NCBI RefSeq assembly: GCF_001467945.1
Contig: NZ_LNYQ01000006.1
Span: 62,001-126,000 of the forward strand
DNA from: Legionella parisiensis
Lineage (GTDB): Bacteria > Pseudomonadota > Gammaproteobacteria > Legionellales > Legionellaceae
DNA length: 64,000 bases
Direction: 5' to 3'
Position numbers and translations under genes: made by a program
Notes under the pieces: generated by a model
What the model was told of the DNA's origin: nothing
What the model saw: only the letters and a program-made list of their open reading frames with translations
The model's database searches: none
In this document: positions 55,688 to 64,000 of the stretch, in pieces
Layout: each line of letters begins with the position of its first letter
Numbering within the stretch: position 1 is the stretch's first letter

Positions 55688-56911
55688 ATGGACGCCTTGG
55701 ATATTCATGCAATTCGTAGAGATTTCCCTACACTTAATCAAAAAGTAAATGATTTTGATTTAATTTATTTTGATAATGCGGCAACGTCACAAAAACCTAA
55801 AACGGTGATTGAGGCTATTTCTCATTATTATGAACATGATAATTCGAATGTGCATCGTGGTGTGCATACTTTAAGTGTCAGAGCAACAGAAAGCTACGAA
55901 GCTGCCCGTTCCAAAGTGAAGCGCTTTATCAATGCTAATTCACCAAATGAGTGCGTTTTTGTACGTGGAACGACTGAAGCGATCAATTTAGTAGCGCAAA
56001 GTTTGGTTGCACCGCGTATTTTGCCTGATGAAGAAATATTAATTACACATATGGAACATCATTCCAATATTGTTCCCTGGCAGATGGTTTGTAAGAAAAC
56101 CAGAGCCAAGCTGCAAGTTGCTCCTATATCGCTTGATGGTGAGATTATATTGGATGAGTTTGCCAAGAAATTAAATAAAAACACTAAATTTGTGGCGATT
56201 ACGCATGCATCTAATGCTTTAGGCACTATTAATCCAGTTAAAGAAATGATCAAGATGGCGCATGATTATGGAGCAGAAGTATTAATCGATGGCGCGCAAG
56301 CAGTCCCTCATTTTCCTGTAGATGTACAAGATTTAGGTTGTGATTTTTACGCTTTTTCCGGACATAAATTATATGGCCCTACAGGAATTGGTGTTCTATG
56401 GGGTAAAGAAGAACTTCTGAATGCTATGTCTCCTTATCAAGGAGGAGGGGAGATGATTAATTATGTTACCTTTGATGCAACGGAATATGCCCCCATCCCG
56501 CATAAATTTGAAGCAGGTACTCCTAATATTGCCGGTGCGATTGGATTGGGTGCGGCAATCGATTATTTAGGCTCTTTGGATATGGATGCAATCCTCGCTT
56601 ACGAAAAAGAGTTGTTAGAATATGCAACCGCCGGAGTTCGCTCTGTGAGTGGATTTAATATTATTGGAACTGCACAACAAAAAGTACCAGTTGTTGCTTT
56701 TGTCCATGGAACAATTCATGCTCATGATATCGGCACTATTTTAGATAGTGAGGGAATTGCGATACGGAGTGGCCATCATTGTACCATGCCGTTGATGGAT
56801 TTTTATAATGTTGCTGCTACTTCGCGTATTTCCCTGGCATTTTATAACACCAAAGAGGAAATTGATTTATGCATACACGCATTGCATCGGGTTAAAGAGG
56901 TATTTGCATGA
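55688..56911 (+). CDS. sufS: Cysteine desulfurase SufS
   Basis: SufS removes sulfur from cysteine through PLP and holds it as a persulfide for the scaffold. In the 407-aa class V aminotransferase-fold enzyme, PLP binds Lys227 in SGHKLYGP and the persulfide Cys365 lies in RSGHHCTMP, the group II desulfurase pattern. NVHRGVHTLS near the N-terminus is also typical. Its stop overlaps the sufU start by 4 bases (ATGA). Confidence 0.96.
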   Translation: MDALDIHAIRRDFPTLNQKVNDFDLIYFDNAATSQKPKTVIEAISHYYEHDNSNVHRGVHTLSVRATESYEAARSKVKRFINANSPNECVFVRGTTEAINLVAQSLVAPRILPDEEILITHMEHHSNIVPWQMVCKKTRAKLQVAPISLDGEIILDEFAKKLNKNTKFVAITHASNALGTINPVKEMIKMAHDYGAEVLIDGAQAVPHFPVDVQDLGCDFYAFSGHKLYGPTGIGVLWGKEELLNAMSPYQGGGEMINYVTFDATEYAPIPHKFEAGTPNIAGAIGLGAAIDYLGSLDMDAILAYEKELLEYATAGVRSVSGFNIIGTAQQKVPVVAFVHGTIHAHDIGTILDSEGIAIRSGHHCTMPLMDFYNVAATSRISLAFYNTKEEIDLCIHALHRVKEVFA

Positions 56912-57357
56912 GTGCTGAATTGCGAGAGCTTTATCAAGAAATCATTATCGATCACAACCGCAATCCACGTCATCATTATGAGATGAAGGATGCGACAGCA
57001 CAAGCGAATGGTTTTAATCCTTTATGCGGGGATAAATTAACGGTGTATGCCAAAATAGAAGGGGATGTGATTACTGAGTTGAGTTTTTTGGGATGTGGTT
57101 GTGCTATATCCCAAGCATCCGCTTCTTTGATGACTGACTCAATCAAAGGGAAAACTCTAGAGGAAGCTCATGAAATGTTTCATCGCTTTCATCATATGTT
57201 GACTCAAAATGAAGAAGGCCAGTTACTTTATATGGATAAGTTGATGGTACTTGCAGGAGTAAAGGCTTATCCGGCACGGGTAAAATGTGCTACCCTGGCG
57301 TGGCATACTTTGGAAGCCGCATTGAATAAAGACAACAATGTGGTGAAAACAGAATAG
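56908..57357 (+). CDS. sufU: SufU-type sulfur transfer protein
   Basis: SufU is an IscU-like zinc protein that accepts sulfur from SufS. The 149-aa product starts with LYQEIIIDHNRNPRH and has Cys40 in NPLCGDKL, Cys63 and Cys65 in LGCGCAIS, and Cys127 in VKCATLAW, with the Asp of CGDK as the further zinc ligand. The inserted region around residues 75–110 is the feature that separates SufU from IscU. SufE, the usual partner in E. coli, is absent from this operon. Confidence 0.93.
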   Translation: MSAELRELYQEIIIDHNRNPRHHYEMKDATAQANGFNPLCGDKLTVYAKIEGDVITELSFLGCGCAISQASASLMTDSIKGKTLEEAHEMFHRFHHMLTQNEEGQLLYMDKLMVLAGVKAYPARVKCATLAWHTLEAALNKDNNVVKTE

Positions 57358-57460
57358 GGACTGATTTCCTGTGCTCCGATGCATACAGCATGTATGCTGG
57401 GCTTCGGTGCTCGAAAAATCAGGCTATTTGGGCTCAAACTAGCGCACTTGAAACAGTCCC
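57357..57460. repeat. Nested inverted-repeat element between sufU and sufT
   Basis: Outer arms GGGACTG (57357–57363) and CAGTCCC (57454–57460), inner arms CTGATTT (57361–57367) and AAATCAG (57416–57422), and a core GCATAC (57381–57386) with GTATGC (57392–57397) are nested within 104 bases. The element begins at the last base of the sufU stop and ends 40 bases before sufT. Size and terminal inverted repeats suit a small non-autonomous mobile element or a structured intergenic repeat; no target duplication was established. Confidence 0.5.
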
Positions 57461-57500
57461 GAAGAAATAATAGATTATCCAAAATATAAGTAGGTACTTT

Positions 57501-57836
57501 ATGTTTGGTTTTAAGAAAAAACAGGATGAAGAGTTATTGAAAGAAGCTATTATTAATGCGCTTAAGGGTGTTTATGATCCAGAGATTCCTGTTAATATTT
57601 ATGATTTAGGTTTAATTTACGATGTTTCGATTGATGATGAGGCACATGTCGCAATTCAAATGACCTTAACTACCCCGGGTTGTCCTGTGGCACAAACTTT
57701 TCCAGGGACAGTAGAGCAAGCAGTCAATAAAGTAGAAGGTGTTCGCGATTGTTCTGTGGAGTTGGTCTGGGAGCCACCTTGGACTCAAGAAAGAATGACC
57801 GAAGCAGCACGACTTGAATTGGGAATTTTTTATTGA
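57501..57836 (+). CDS. sufT: SUF system protein SufT (MIP18/DUF59 family)
   Basis: SufT is a small DUF59 protein that helps Fe-S maturation, related to PaaD and eukaryotic MIP18. The 111-aa protein has the family core KGVYDPEIPVNIYDLGLIYD (about residues 17–36), MTLTTPGCPVAQTFPG with a conserved Cys, and VELVWEPPWTQERMTEAARL. Its TGA overlaps the epmA ATG by one base (TGATG), so epmA is coupled to it. Confidence 0.92.
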   Translation: MFGFKKKQDEELLKEAIINALKGVYDPEIPVNIYDLGLIYDVSIDDEAHVAIQMTLTTPGCPVAQTFPGTVEQAVNKVEGVRDCSVELVWEPPWTQERMTEAARLELGIFY

Positions 57837-58777
57837 TGTGGCACCCTTCAGCATCAATCGAATTCCTACGCAAACGCGCAGAATTATTAGCCAAAATACG
57901 TTTATTCTTTACGGAACGCGGTTATTTTGAAGTGGAAACGCCTATTATGGCGCGCTATGGGACAACCGATGTTTATCTAAGTAATATCAAAGCCACTTTT
58001 CGCGGTGACACTTATTGTTTACAGACTTCTCCTGAATACCATATGAAGCGCTTGCTTGCAGCAGGAAGTGGCTCTATTTTTCAGATAGCACGTGTATTTC
58101 GCGATGATGAATTAGGACGTTGGCATAATCCAGAGTTTACCCTGTTAGAATGGTATCAATTAGGTATCGATCATCATGCATTAATGGAAGAAATAGATCT
58201 TTTCCTGCAAAGGGTAATGCAGTCTAAACCGATGATCAAAAAAACGTATCAACAGGCTTTTCTTGAAGCGTGCGATATTGACCCATTATCCGCAACCATT
58301 GCACAATTCCGTCAAATATTGGCTCATTACGATTTGGATAAAGTATTGCCTCCACAAGAAGAAGATAGAGATCAGTATCTCTTTTTATTGATGAGTCATG
58401 TTGTAGAACCTTTTTTGGGTAAGGAAAGTGTTCCGGTTGTGGTATATAATTTTCCGGCGTCACAAGCCTCCCTGGCAAAAATTAGCAATGGGGTTGCAGA
58501 ACGTTTTGAGGTTTATTATCAAGGGGTTGAGTTGGCGAATGGTTTTCATGAGTTAACTGATGCTGCTGCCCAAGCAAAACGTTTTGCTCAAGACCAAAAA
58601 ATAAGAAGTGAAAAAGGCTTTCCTTTCATGGAGGCAGATCACTATCTTTTGCAGGCATTAGAACATGGTTTGCCTTCATGCAGTGGTGTCGCTTTAGGTA
58701 TTGATAGACTCTTGGCCTTAGCTTTAAAACAACCTGAAATTGCCAAAATTATATCTTTTGATTTTGACAGGGCGTAG
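57836..58777 (+). CDS. epmA: Elongation factor P–(R)-beta-lysine ligase
   Basis: EpmA (also PoxA, GenX) attaches (R)-beta-lysine to elongation factor P, which relieves ribosome stalling at polyproline. The 313-aa protein is a shortened class II lysyl-tRNA synthetase without the anticodon domain. Motif 2 is FRDDELGRWHNPEFTLLEWY and motif 3 is SGVALGIDRLLALAL. The ATG at 57836 is used; a TTG one codon upstream lies inside sufT. Its place at the end of the suf operon is through coupling, not shared function. Confidence 0.95.
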   Translation: MWHPSASIEFLRKRAELLAKIRLFFTERGYFEVETPIMARYGTTDVYLSNIKATFRGDTYCLQTSPEYHMKRLLAAGSGSIFQIARVFRDDELGRWHNPEFTLLEWYQLGIDHHALMEEIDLFLQRVMQSKPMIKKTYQQAFLEACDIDPLSATIAQFRQILAHYDLDKVLPPQEEDRDQYLFLLMSHVVEPFLGKESVPVVVYNFPASQASLAKISNGVAERFEVYYQGVELANGFHELTDAAAQAKRFAQDQKIRSEKGFPFMEADHYLLQALEHGLPSCSGVALGIDRLLALALKQPEIAKIISFDFDRA

Positions 58778-58836
58778 TTACTTCTAATTTCTCCAAATTT
58801 AAATCCGATTATTTTTTGAACTATTTTGATAATAGA

Positions 58837-58871
58837 AAATGGAGCTCTAATTTTATTTTGAGGCTCCATTT
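58837..58871 (+). terminator. Terminator after epmA
   Basis: AAATGGAGC (58837–58845) and GCTCCATTT (58863–58871) form a 9-bp perfect stem with a 17-base AT-rich loop, followed by TGTTCTTT. It lies about 60 bases after epmA and marks the end of the suf–epmA transcript. Confidence 0.6.
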
Positions 58872-58965
58872 GTTCTTTCCGCCTAAAATATAACCTGTAA
58901 AATCTTTAATGAATTAATAGATGGTCTAATATTTAAATATGTATTGATTATTTGTGCGGTAAAGT

Positions 58966-61017
58966 ATGATACGTTCTGAAGATATTTTTAAACCCGATTT
59001 TAAAGGTAACTCTGATTTTAAAGGTCCCATAGTGTTGCATATGAGTGATCAAGAGGGTTTTGGAGATGTTTCTTTAGGAATGAAAATAGCTAAATTTCTT
59101 GCAAAAAAATACCCCAATGCTCCTATTTATGTTTTGGCTAAAGAGGATTCAGTCAAGAAAATAAGCCAAATTGAACCGAGCTTCTTAGATGGAGAGGTTT
59201 ATCCTCAAATTAGAGTTGTTAATAAGACCACTACCCATGGTTCAGTAATTGGCAGGATATGTGGCGAAGCGCAACTCGCTGTGGAAACTGCTATTTGCGA
59301 GAGTTCACTAACATTACATCATAAAAATAATGATTGCGCCAAAATTTTCATTGGGGAATACGGTCTTTATGAGGTAACACCTGAAAAGGAGCCAATTTAC
59401 AAGCCTCCCATAATTTGTTTAAGCGGAAATGTGGGTGTAGGGAAAGATTACCCTGGAATTTTGATTGAATCCGATTTAAAGGAATTTTCACGTCTTTCTC
59501 CTCCCGCAAAACAAAATGCGCGCGCAAAAATAATTGATGGAATTGAACCTTCTTTGAAAAGACAGATTTTAGGTAATTGGGGCGGTGATACATCTTCATT
59601 TCTTGCAAAAAATAGTTTTGCTTTTTCTTATTATAATTGGCCTTTTTCTTACAAAAGAGCTGCTACGGTTTTTGCAGCAAGTAATGAGCCCGGCAAACAT
59701 GCTAATTTCTTTGTAAGTGCTTCAACCAAGGAAGATAAGGACATAAAAACATTATCAATGCTTCAAGAGGCGGATTTTCAAGAAAAGTTAAAAAAACTTG
59801 GGTATACCAAGCTTGTTTTTTATATTGGAGATTCAGAAAGTCCACAGGAAATTATTTTAGATAGGTCAAATCCTGAGGGTAGAGAGTTTAGAGTATTTGA
59901 ACGAAATCGCTTCACCCTTGATACGACACTTGATTTAATGCGTTTGTCGGATGTTTGTGGCGTTGCAGGCGATCAATCGCTCACTGAAGCATTTTCTCTT
60001 GGTGCCGTCCCTGTACCTGAGGAATGGTATTGTCAACGTGATATAATACGTCAAATATCGAGCACTTATTATAAGTACACCACAATGCAAGAAGTTCATG
60101 AAAACACTTGGGGAGTAAGGGATTCTGTTGATCTATGGGCTAAAGCTGGGGAGCAAATACGAAAATGCCGCTCCAGTGTGGGATCTGTAATAACTAAATT
60201 TCAAGAAGAAGCAAATCTGTACAATGCGCTCGATTATCGACTTAATTTAGAATTTGATAAACCAAAACAAGAAGACCTCGATAAATACAATCAATCGTTT
60301 ATTGAGGCACTGGAGGTAGGCCAGAAAGGTAGAAAGACTGAAAAAGATAAAGCTTTTTATATTGCTACAGAAATAGCGCGTTATTATGCTAAATGGCAAC
60401 CCAGTGAACCGCTGACCATGAGTAAAATACTCGATACAATGAAAGCACATGTTGGTAAAAAAATTACGCATATTGACAGTATCCGCAATGTTACAATAAA
60501 AGAAAAAGATTGTGAGTTAGTAAGTAGCGAGCGTAGTGGCAGTTTTTTTAAAAGAAACATTACTCATAAACCTTCTCGAAATAAGGAATTGCTCACTAAA
60601 CTTCATTCTTTGCAACAAAAACATTTTGCCTCAGGAAGCGTCGGGACGGGCACTCAAGAAAAAAGTACTATTCTCAAAGAGAAATTGTCTGACATTCGTC
60701 ATCCAGCACTTACAGAAGATGATCTTCATTTGGCAGTGAAATATTTGGCTGGATTGGATATAGATAAACTCGGTGGGGAAGTTGGCTTTGGCCATACTCA
60801 ATATGTCGGCAAGACTTTGAACACTTCGTATCACTTCGTTGAAAAAATAACACCATGTGAAGATAAACCAATTAAAGAAAATAAAAAATTTACTATTACT
60901 CTCGAGAGTAACTATTCGACTGATGAAAGATATAACGTTACTCTTTCTAGAGAACAAGTGTACGAGTTTGCAGAGAAGCAAAAAGAACTGGAAGCGCAGT
61001 CAACATATAGCTGTTAA
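58966..61017 (+). CDS. Orphan protein with a GT-B-like glycosyltransferase pattern; candidate effector
   Basis: The 683-aa protein is not a known family to me. Its N-terminus (PIVLHMSDQEGFGDVSLGMK, then IAKFLAKKYPNAPIYVLA) reads like the first Rossmann unit of a GT-B glycosyltransferase and recalls the arginine rhamnosyltransferase EarP, which has Asp, Gly and Asp at this place; here they are Asp28 and Asp34 flanking GFG. Residues 280–352 contain a second Rossmann-like half, with LVFYIGDS and DVCGVAGDQSLTEAFSLGAV, where GDQS would contact the nucleotide sugar. The last 300 residues are helical and charged and end with EKQKELEAQ, an E-rich stretch of the kind found in Dot/Icm signals. Activity and export are inference. 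Confidence 0.7.
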   Translation: MIRSEDIFKPDFKGNSDFKGPIVLHMSDQEGFGDVSLGMKIAKFLAKKYPNAPIYVLAKEDSVKKISQIEPSFLDGEVYPQIRVVNKTTTHGSVIGRICGEAQLAVETAICESSLTLHHKNNDCAKIFIGEYGLYEVTPEKEPIYKPPIICLSGNVGVGKDYPGILIESDLKEFSRLSPPAKQNARAKIIDGIEPSLKRQILGNWGGDTSSFLAKNSFAFSYYNWPFSYKRAATVFAASNEPGKHANFFVSASTKEDKDIKTLSMLQEADFQEKLKKLGYTKLVFYIGDSESPQEIILDRSNPEGREFRVFERNRFTLDTTLDLMRLSDVCGVAGDQSLTEAFSLGAVPVPEEWYCQRDIIRQISSTYYKYTTMQEVHENTWGVRDSVDLWAKAGEQIRKCRSSVGSVITKFQEEANLYNALDYRLNLEFDKPKQEDLDKYNQSFIEALEVGQKGRKTEKDKAFYIATEIARYYAKWQPSEPLTMSKILDTMKAHVGKKITHIDSIRNVTIKEKDCELVSSERSGSFFKRNITHKPSRNKELLTKLHSLQQKHFASGSVGTGTQEKSTILKEKLSDIRHPALTEDDLHLAVKYLAGLDIDKLGGEVGFGHTQYVGKTLNTSYHFVEKITPCEDKPIKENKKFTITLESNYSTDERYNVTLSREQVYEFAEKQKELEAQSTYSC

Positions 61018-61044
61018 AAGCAAATTCTAATAGCTTCATGTTTA

Positions 61045-61461
61045 CTAAACCAAATCGAATGAGGTATGCTTCACTTCACTATGTTGTTCTCTTTGAAACG
61101 TGATGTACGCATTTTTTTCTTTTTCAGTGAATTTTTGAAATTCCGTGATTTTCGCTGAAATCCTTTCCTTGAGAATCTGTTGATATTCAGAATAATCCTT
61201 TGTATTTGTCACAAAATCTTTAGGGGTATTATAGCAATAATGAATATAAGCAATCTGATTTTGAGCTGCTTCAGTAAGCGTAGATTTCTTTGGATTGCAG
61301 CTAAAGAAGCCTTTAAGCGCTAAAATAAAAGGCGGAGTAATGAGTATTTGTAATTCTTCAGCGATTAAATTGAACTCTTCAATGCCTACTACAGGAATAC
61401 GGTCTAACTCTTCATTAATCAATTCAACATAATCTGCTCTTAATTTACTCGAAAACGTCAT
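61045..61461 (-). CDS. Small unknown protein
   Basis: The 138-aa frame starts MTFSSKLRADYVELINEELD and is mostly helical and charged, with IAEELQILITPPFILALKGF (residues 48–67) as its only hydrophobic part. No family, signal peptide or membrane span was recognised. It is convergent with the GT-B-like gene and nearly touches it. Confidence 0.6.
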   Translation of the reverse strand: MTFSSKLRADYVELINEELDRIPVVGIEEFNLIAEELQILITPPFILALKGFFSCNPKKSTLTEAAQNQIAYIHYCYNTPKDFVTNTKDYSEYQQILKERISAKITEFQKFTEKEKNAYITFQREQHSEVKHTSFDLV

Positions 61462-61674
61462 GATGTACCAGCTCAGAAAACATTAATCGTCCGCATTATA
61501 TAAATTTTGATCATAAAATTGCAATAGAGGAATTTTGCCATAAATTAAAGGATCTGGTGAATAAAATGACTCGTAGCTTGCACTAGAACATTAAAGCTTT
61601 GTGTAAAATTTCGACACCTTTTTGCAAAGCATTTGCTTAAGTAGAGATCCCGGAACAAAGCATCCTTTGTAACA

Positions 61675-62088
61675 TTATTTGAAATCCATTTCAAAATAAG
61701 CAGGCTCTGCTTTTGTATAATGATTATTTTCGGTGGTTAATTTGATAATCAAACGTTGGCACTCTTTTTCTGAAGCACAGAGCGTTAAGCTTAAAGAACA
61801 AAGATTAGGCTTGATTTCATCAGCAGGCAATACGGCACATAAGCCACCTTGGGTTTTTATCGCGTCAGGGTTTTTCACTGAAAACAAGGGGATGTAATTG
61901 GTACAATCGTTACTTGTTTCGACTGTGGATGAATAAAGCGATGGTTTATGGGTATTGATTTTGATTATGGAGATTAAATCACTTTCCTCCGTATATAAAT
62001 TTTCTATTGCCAATTGGCAATAGTCTTTTTCAGCGAAAGCAGTACCGATGGTAAGAGTAAAAAGCAGTGATGAGATAATTTTAATCAT
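61675..62088 (-). CDS. Small secreted or periplasmic unknown protein
   Basis: The 137-aa precursor has a clear signal peptide (MIKIISSLLFTLTIGTAFAE) with an AFA cleavage site. The mature part contains five Cys, in DYCQ, NDCTNY, GGLCAV, NLCSLSLTLC and SEKECQRL segments, suggesting disulfide bonds in the periplasm or outside. No family is recognised. It stands alone. Confidence 0.7.
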   Translation of the reverse strand: MIKIISSLLFTLTIGTAFAEKDYCQLAIENLYTEESDLISIIKINTHKPSLYSSTVETSNDCTNYIPLFSVKNPDAIKTQGGLCAVLPADEIKPNLCSLSLTLCASEKECQRLIIKLTTENNHYTKAEPAYFEMDFK

Positions 62089-62231
62089 AAGGATGGGTTA
62101 TTTTAATGGGCATCCTCTAATTATATGAGAGATTGCGAGGAGCCGATGGTTTTATAGCAATCTCATATTTTGAAACATTATTTTTTGGACAGCAACATCA
62201 CTTTATTATGTTGCTTTAGAGATATTCAGAG

Positions 62232-63518
62232 TTAACCGAAACTTCCGTTGTTACTAAGCGCTGTGCCTGGTTGACGTTGAAACCCTAATTCATCCTCATT
62301 TTGATCAGAGCTGTACTCAGAAGCATAAGGTTCAGTTGAGATGACTAATTCAGGAGTGAATCCTCCCTTCTTACTAGGAGTAGTTAGTCCATACCCGAGA
62401 AATGTTCCATATGAATGATCGACAGTTGGCTCGATAAGAGAACCTGTTTCTTTATTTTTCGTTTCTTCAATTTCCAAGTCCCTTGCTACTATTTCGTTTC
62501 TAACATCTTGATAGCTTGGAGTTAGTTCCGCATAAGGCACATATCGTACATTCATTTTCCCAGGTTTATGTTGATCTACTTGAATCCTAAATGGCAGCAT
62601 AAATAGCTCTTTTTTCCCATTTACATCAAATACCATCAGAGCCTGGCTTTCAGCAAAGTCTAATGCATCATCTTTTCGATGCTCCGCTTTATACCCTGGA
62701 AAAATCTTCGTTAAAGTATCTCGTATTGAATTACCATGGCCTACGACTATCATATCGCGCGGCTCATCATTATCTATTTCGTCTACTATCTCTTTTGCTA
62801 ACCCATTTTCTCTTTGTGCGTCTGTCGTGTGGGTTACATCAGAGGGCTGTGACGTCTCATCAAGTGCCCCGATAGTATCCAATGCTGCTTGTTTTGCACT
62901 CTTATTGTCTTCTAACGTGCTTCCAAAAACAGCGTAACGAATAAATGAGAAAAAAAGCAAAGCTCGATGTAAAAACTTCACATCAGAAAATGGATTAAGC
63001 AATGGACCATATTCACGCCAATTCATAATATCAAAACCCGAAGGTCCTTCGGCAATTTCTGTTATGTCACGTGAGGATTTGGCTGTTACGTTTTTTCTAT
63101 GAGTACGGAAGCCTTCAATAAAATTTGCTGCGGTTACAGTAGCTCGGGTCATAGTAGAAAATACAACGTGAGCATCATCTCTTTGATTATGCAAAAGGAC
63201 TGAGTAATCAAAATGCTTCATATTTGCATCAGCGGCTGGATTAATATTTGCATTCGGTTTGAATCCATACCCTTTATCCGCGTTCGTACATTCTCCATGG
63301 CGAAATAATTGAATGACTTTAAAATTATCCGCATCATTTGTGCATGTTTTTTTAAGATAAGTTTGGGTGAAAAGATACAAATCATTGGTTAATTGTTTAT
63401 TATCTAGTGCAGTAGGAGCTAATAATTGGTTATAGCGCTCTATTCGTTTCTGTATTCTTATTTGGTATTCTTGCAGACTCTTGTCTTGTGGTTCTGCGTT
63501 AATTTTTATCTGTGACAT
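62232..63518 (-). CDS. Histidine phosphatase superfamily protein with an insertion; candidate effector
   Basis: The 428-aa product has the phosphohistidine motif FRHGEC (Arg73, His74, Gly75) and, about 190 residues later, the second catalytic His in VVGHGNS (His261), the signature of the histidine phosphatase superfamily. The part between them is longer than in simple phosphoglycerate mutases and includes a hydrophobic stretch (ALLFFSFIRYAVFG). A roughly 110-residue C-terminal extension ends in an acidic, Ser-rich tail with SSDQNEDELG. The ATG at 63518 is preferred over a frame opening at 63557. A role as a phosphatase acting on phosphoinositides, phosphoproteins or a metabolite cannot be decided. 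The E-rich tail would suit Dot/Icm export. Confidence 0.8.
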   Translation of the reverse strand: MSQIKINAEPQDKSLQEYQIRIQKRIERYNQLLAPTALDNKQLTNDLYLFTQTYLKKTCTNDADNFKVIQLFRHGECTNADKGYGFKPNANINPAADANMKHFDYSVLLHNQRDDAHVVFSTMTRATVTAANFIEGFRTHRKNVTAKSSRDITEIAEGPSGFDIMNWREYGPLLNPFSDVKFLHRALLFFSFIRYAVFGSTLEDNKSAKQAALDTIGALDETSQPSDVTHTTDAQRENGLAKEIVDEIDNDEPRDMIVVGHGNSIRDTLTKIFPGYKAEHRKDDALDFAESQALMVFDVNGKKELFMLPFRIQVDQHKPGKMNVRYVPYAELTPSYQDVRNEIVARDLEIEETKNKETGSLIEPTVDHSYGTFLGYGLTTPSKKGGFTPELVISTEPYASEYSSDQNEDELGFQRQPGTALSNNGSFG

Positions 63519-63666
63519 CTTATTCTCATTAAATTTGACTGCATAGGTGCAAATCATAAAACATTTACCTTATGTGATTATTAAGTGATCAATGAAATAA
63601 TTTATATACCAGCAAGTTTTGAATATTATGGGGATGCCCTGCATCTGAAAAAGGTAATTTTCGTGA

Positions 63667-64000
63667 TCAGGTACAGCATATTGATTTGCTTTCAGCAATA
63701 ATGGAATAGACTTCATTGTCCCCAACCACGATATGATCGAGTAAACGGACGTCAACCAATTCCAGAGCCTCACGGATGCGCTCAGTTACGACGATATCCT
63801 GGTGGCTGGCGTCGGATAGGCCTGATGGGTGATTGTGGGCAAGGATGAGTGCTGCTGCATTCAGTTGCAAAACGCGTTCTATGATCGGTCTGGGATGAAT
63901 CGTTGCTGTATTGATTGTCCCGGAAAAGAGTTCCTCATAAGCAATGATGCGATGTTGATTATCAAGAAATAGAGCAGCAAAGGTTTCATTTTTATAATCA
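63667..64000 (-). CDS. radC: RadC/JAB-domain protein, C-terminal part (runs off the window end)
   Basis: The minus-strand frame is open from base 64000 to the stop at 63667, giving about 110 residues of the RadC family C-terminal domain. The JAMM metal motif is present: the Glu in EELFSGT, then [15 protein letters not shown] with both His and the Asp. The protein ends [19 protein letters not shown]. Despite the name, the cellular role of RadC proteins is unsettled. The N-terminal part lies beyond the window. Confidence 0.9.
   Translation of the reverse strand, partial: DYKNETFAALFLDNQHRIIAYEELFSGTINTATIHPRPIIERVLQLNAAALILAHNHPSGLSDASHQDIVVTERIREALELVDVRLLDHIVVGDNEVYSIIAESKSICCT

Noticed and set aside
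63570-63773. Minus-strand frame of 67 codons
   Set aside because: It overlaps the radC frame on the same strand in another phase; the radC reading has the JAMM motif and is clearly the coding one.

Overview
The window most likely comes from a Legionella species or a close relative in Legionellaceae. The evidence is a low-G+C gammaproteobacterial gene set, an icmF–dotU pair from the Dot/Icm type IVB secretion system, a lolB–tRNA-Gln–prs locus with no ispE (as expected in a lineage that makes isoprenoids by the mevalonate route), a polyhydroxybutyrate gene set, and several orphan proteins that resemble effectors. No insertion sequence, CRISPR array, rRNA gene or integrase was seen.

Layout. 1–1.6 kb: the start of a minus-strand gene, then an orphan protein with a possible CheD-like Cys/His domain. 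1.8–11.6 kb: a TCA-cycle block in one direction, sdhCDAB–sucABCD. 11.9–17.6 kb: pdxH, a small membrane protein, an SseB-like protein, an MFS transporter with a structured leader, a DUF945/YdgA-like protein and fis. 17.8–30.3 kb: prs, tRNA-Gln(UUG), lolB, coaD, ggt, plsC, a large orphan protein, mutM, an acyl desaturase, and a PHB set (two phaB paralogs, phaR, a small phasin). 30.5–34.4 kb: a CBS-domain remnant beside a TTTTA microsatellite, a stand-alone LigD-type polymerase gene, and lptF–lptG. 34.4–37.5 kb: an unusual cassette of a small charged protein, a divergent RtcB-family protein and an overlapping radical SAM enzyme. 37.6–45.7 kb: a flavoprotein, a membrane protein, carB, greA and a Tim44-domain protein. 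45.8–51.3 kb: icmF and dotU, followed on the same strand by a CheD-like protein that is a candidate effector. 51.6–58.8 kb: an Rrf2 regulator with sufB-C-D-S-U-T, then epmA. 58.9–64 kb: a GT-B-like orphan protein, two small unknowns, a histidine-phosphatase-family protein and a truncated radC.

How the genes work together. The sdh/suc genes supply 2-oxoglutarate dehydrogenase E1 and E2, succinyl-CoA synthetase and succinate dehydrogenase as one metabolic unit; the E3 subunit is elsewhere. The suf genes form one tightly coupled Fe-S assembly operon. Its Rrf2 regulator probably acts on a 29-bp palindrome just upstream, giving autoregulation. LptF/LptG and LolB serve the outer membrane. IcmF/DotU stabilise the Dot/Icm apparatus, and the orphan proteins around them fit the profile of secreted effectors, although no secretion signal can be proven from sequence alone.

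The strongest candidate for an undescribed system is the cassette at 34770–37497. It couples translation of an RtcB homolog, which keeps the metal-binding and guanylate-accepting residues but has altered motifs around them, to a radical SAM enzyme with a cysteine-rich C-terminus. The second most interesting signal is a pair of CheD-like Cys/His proteins, at 272–1618 and 49670–51304, both with a 20-residue spacing from Cys to His.
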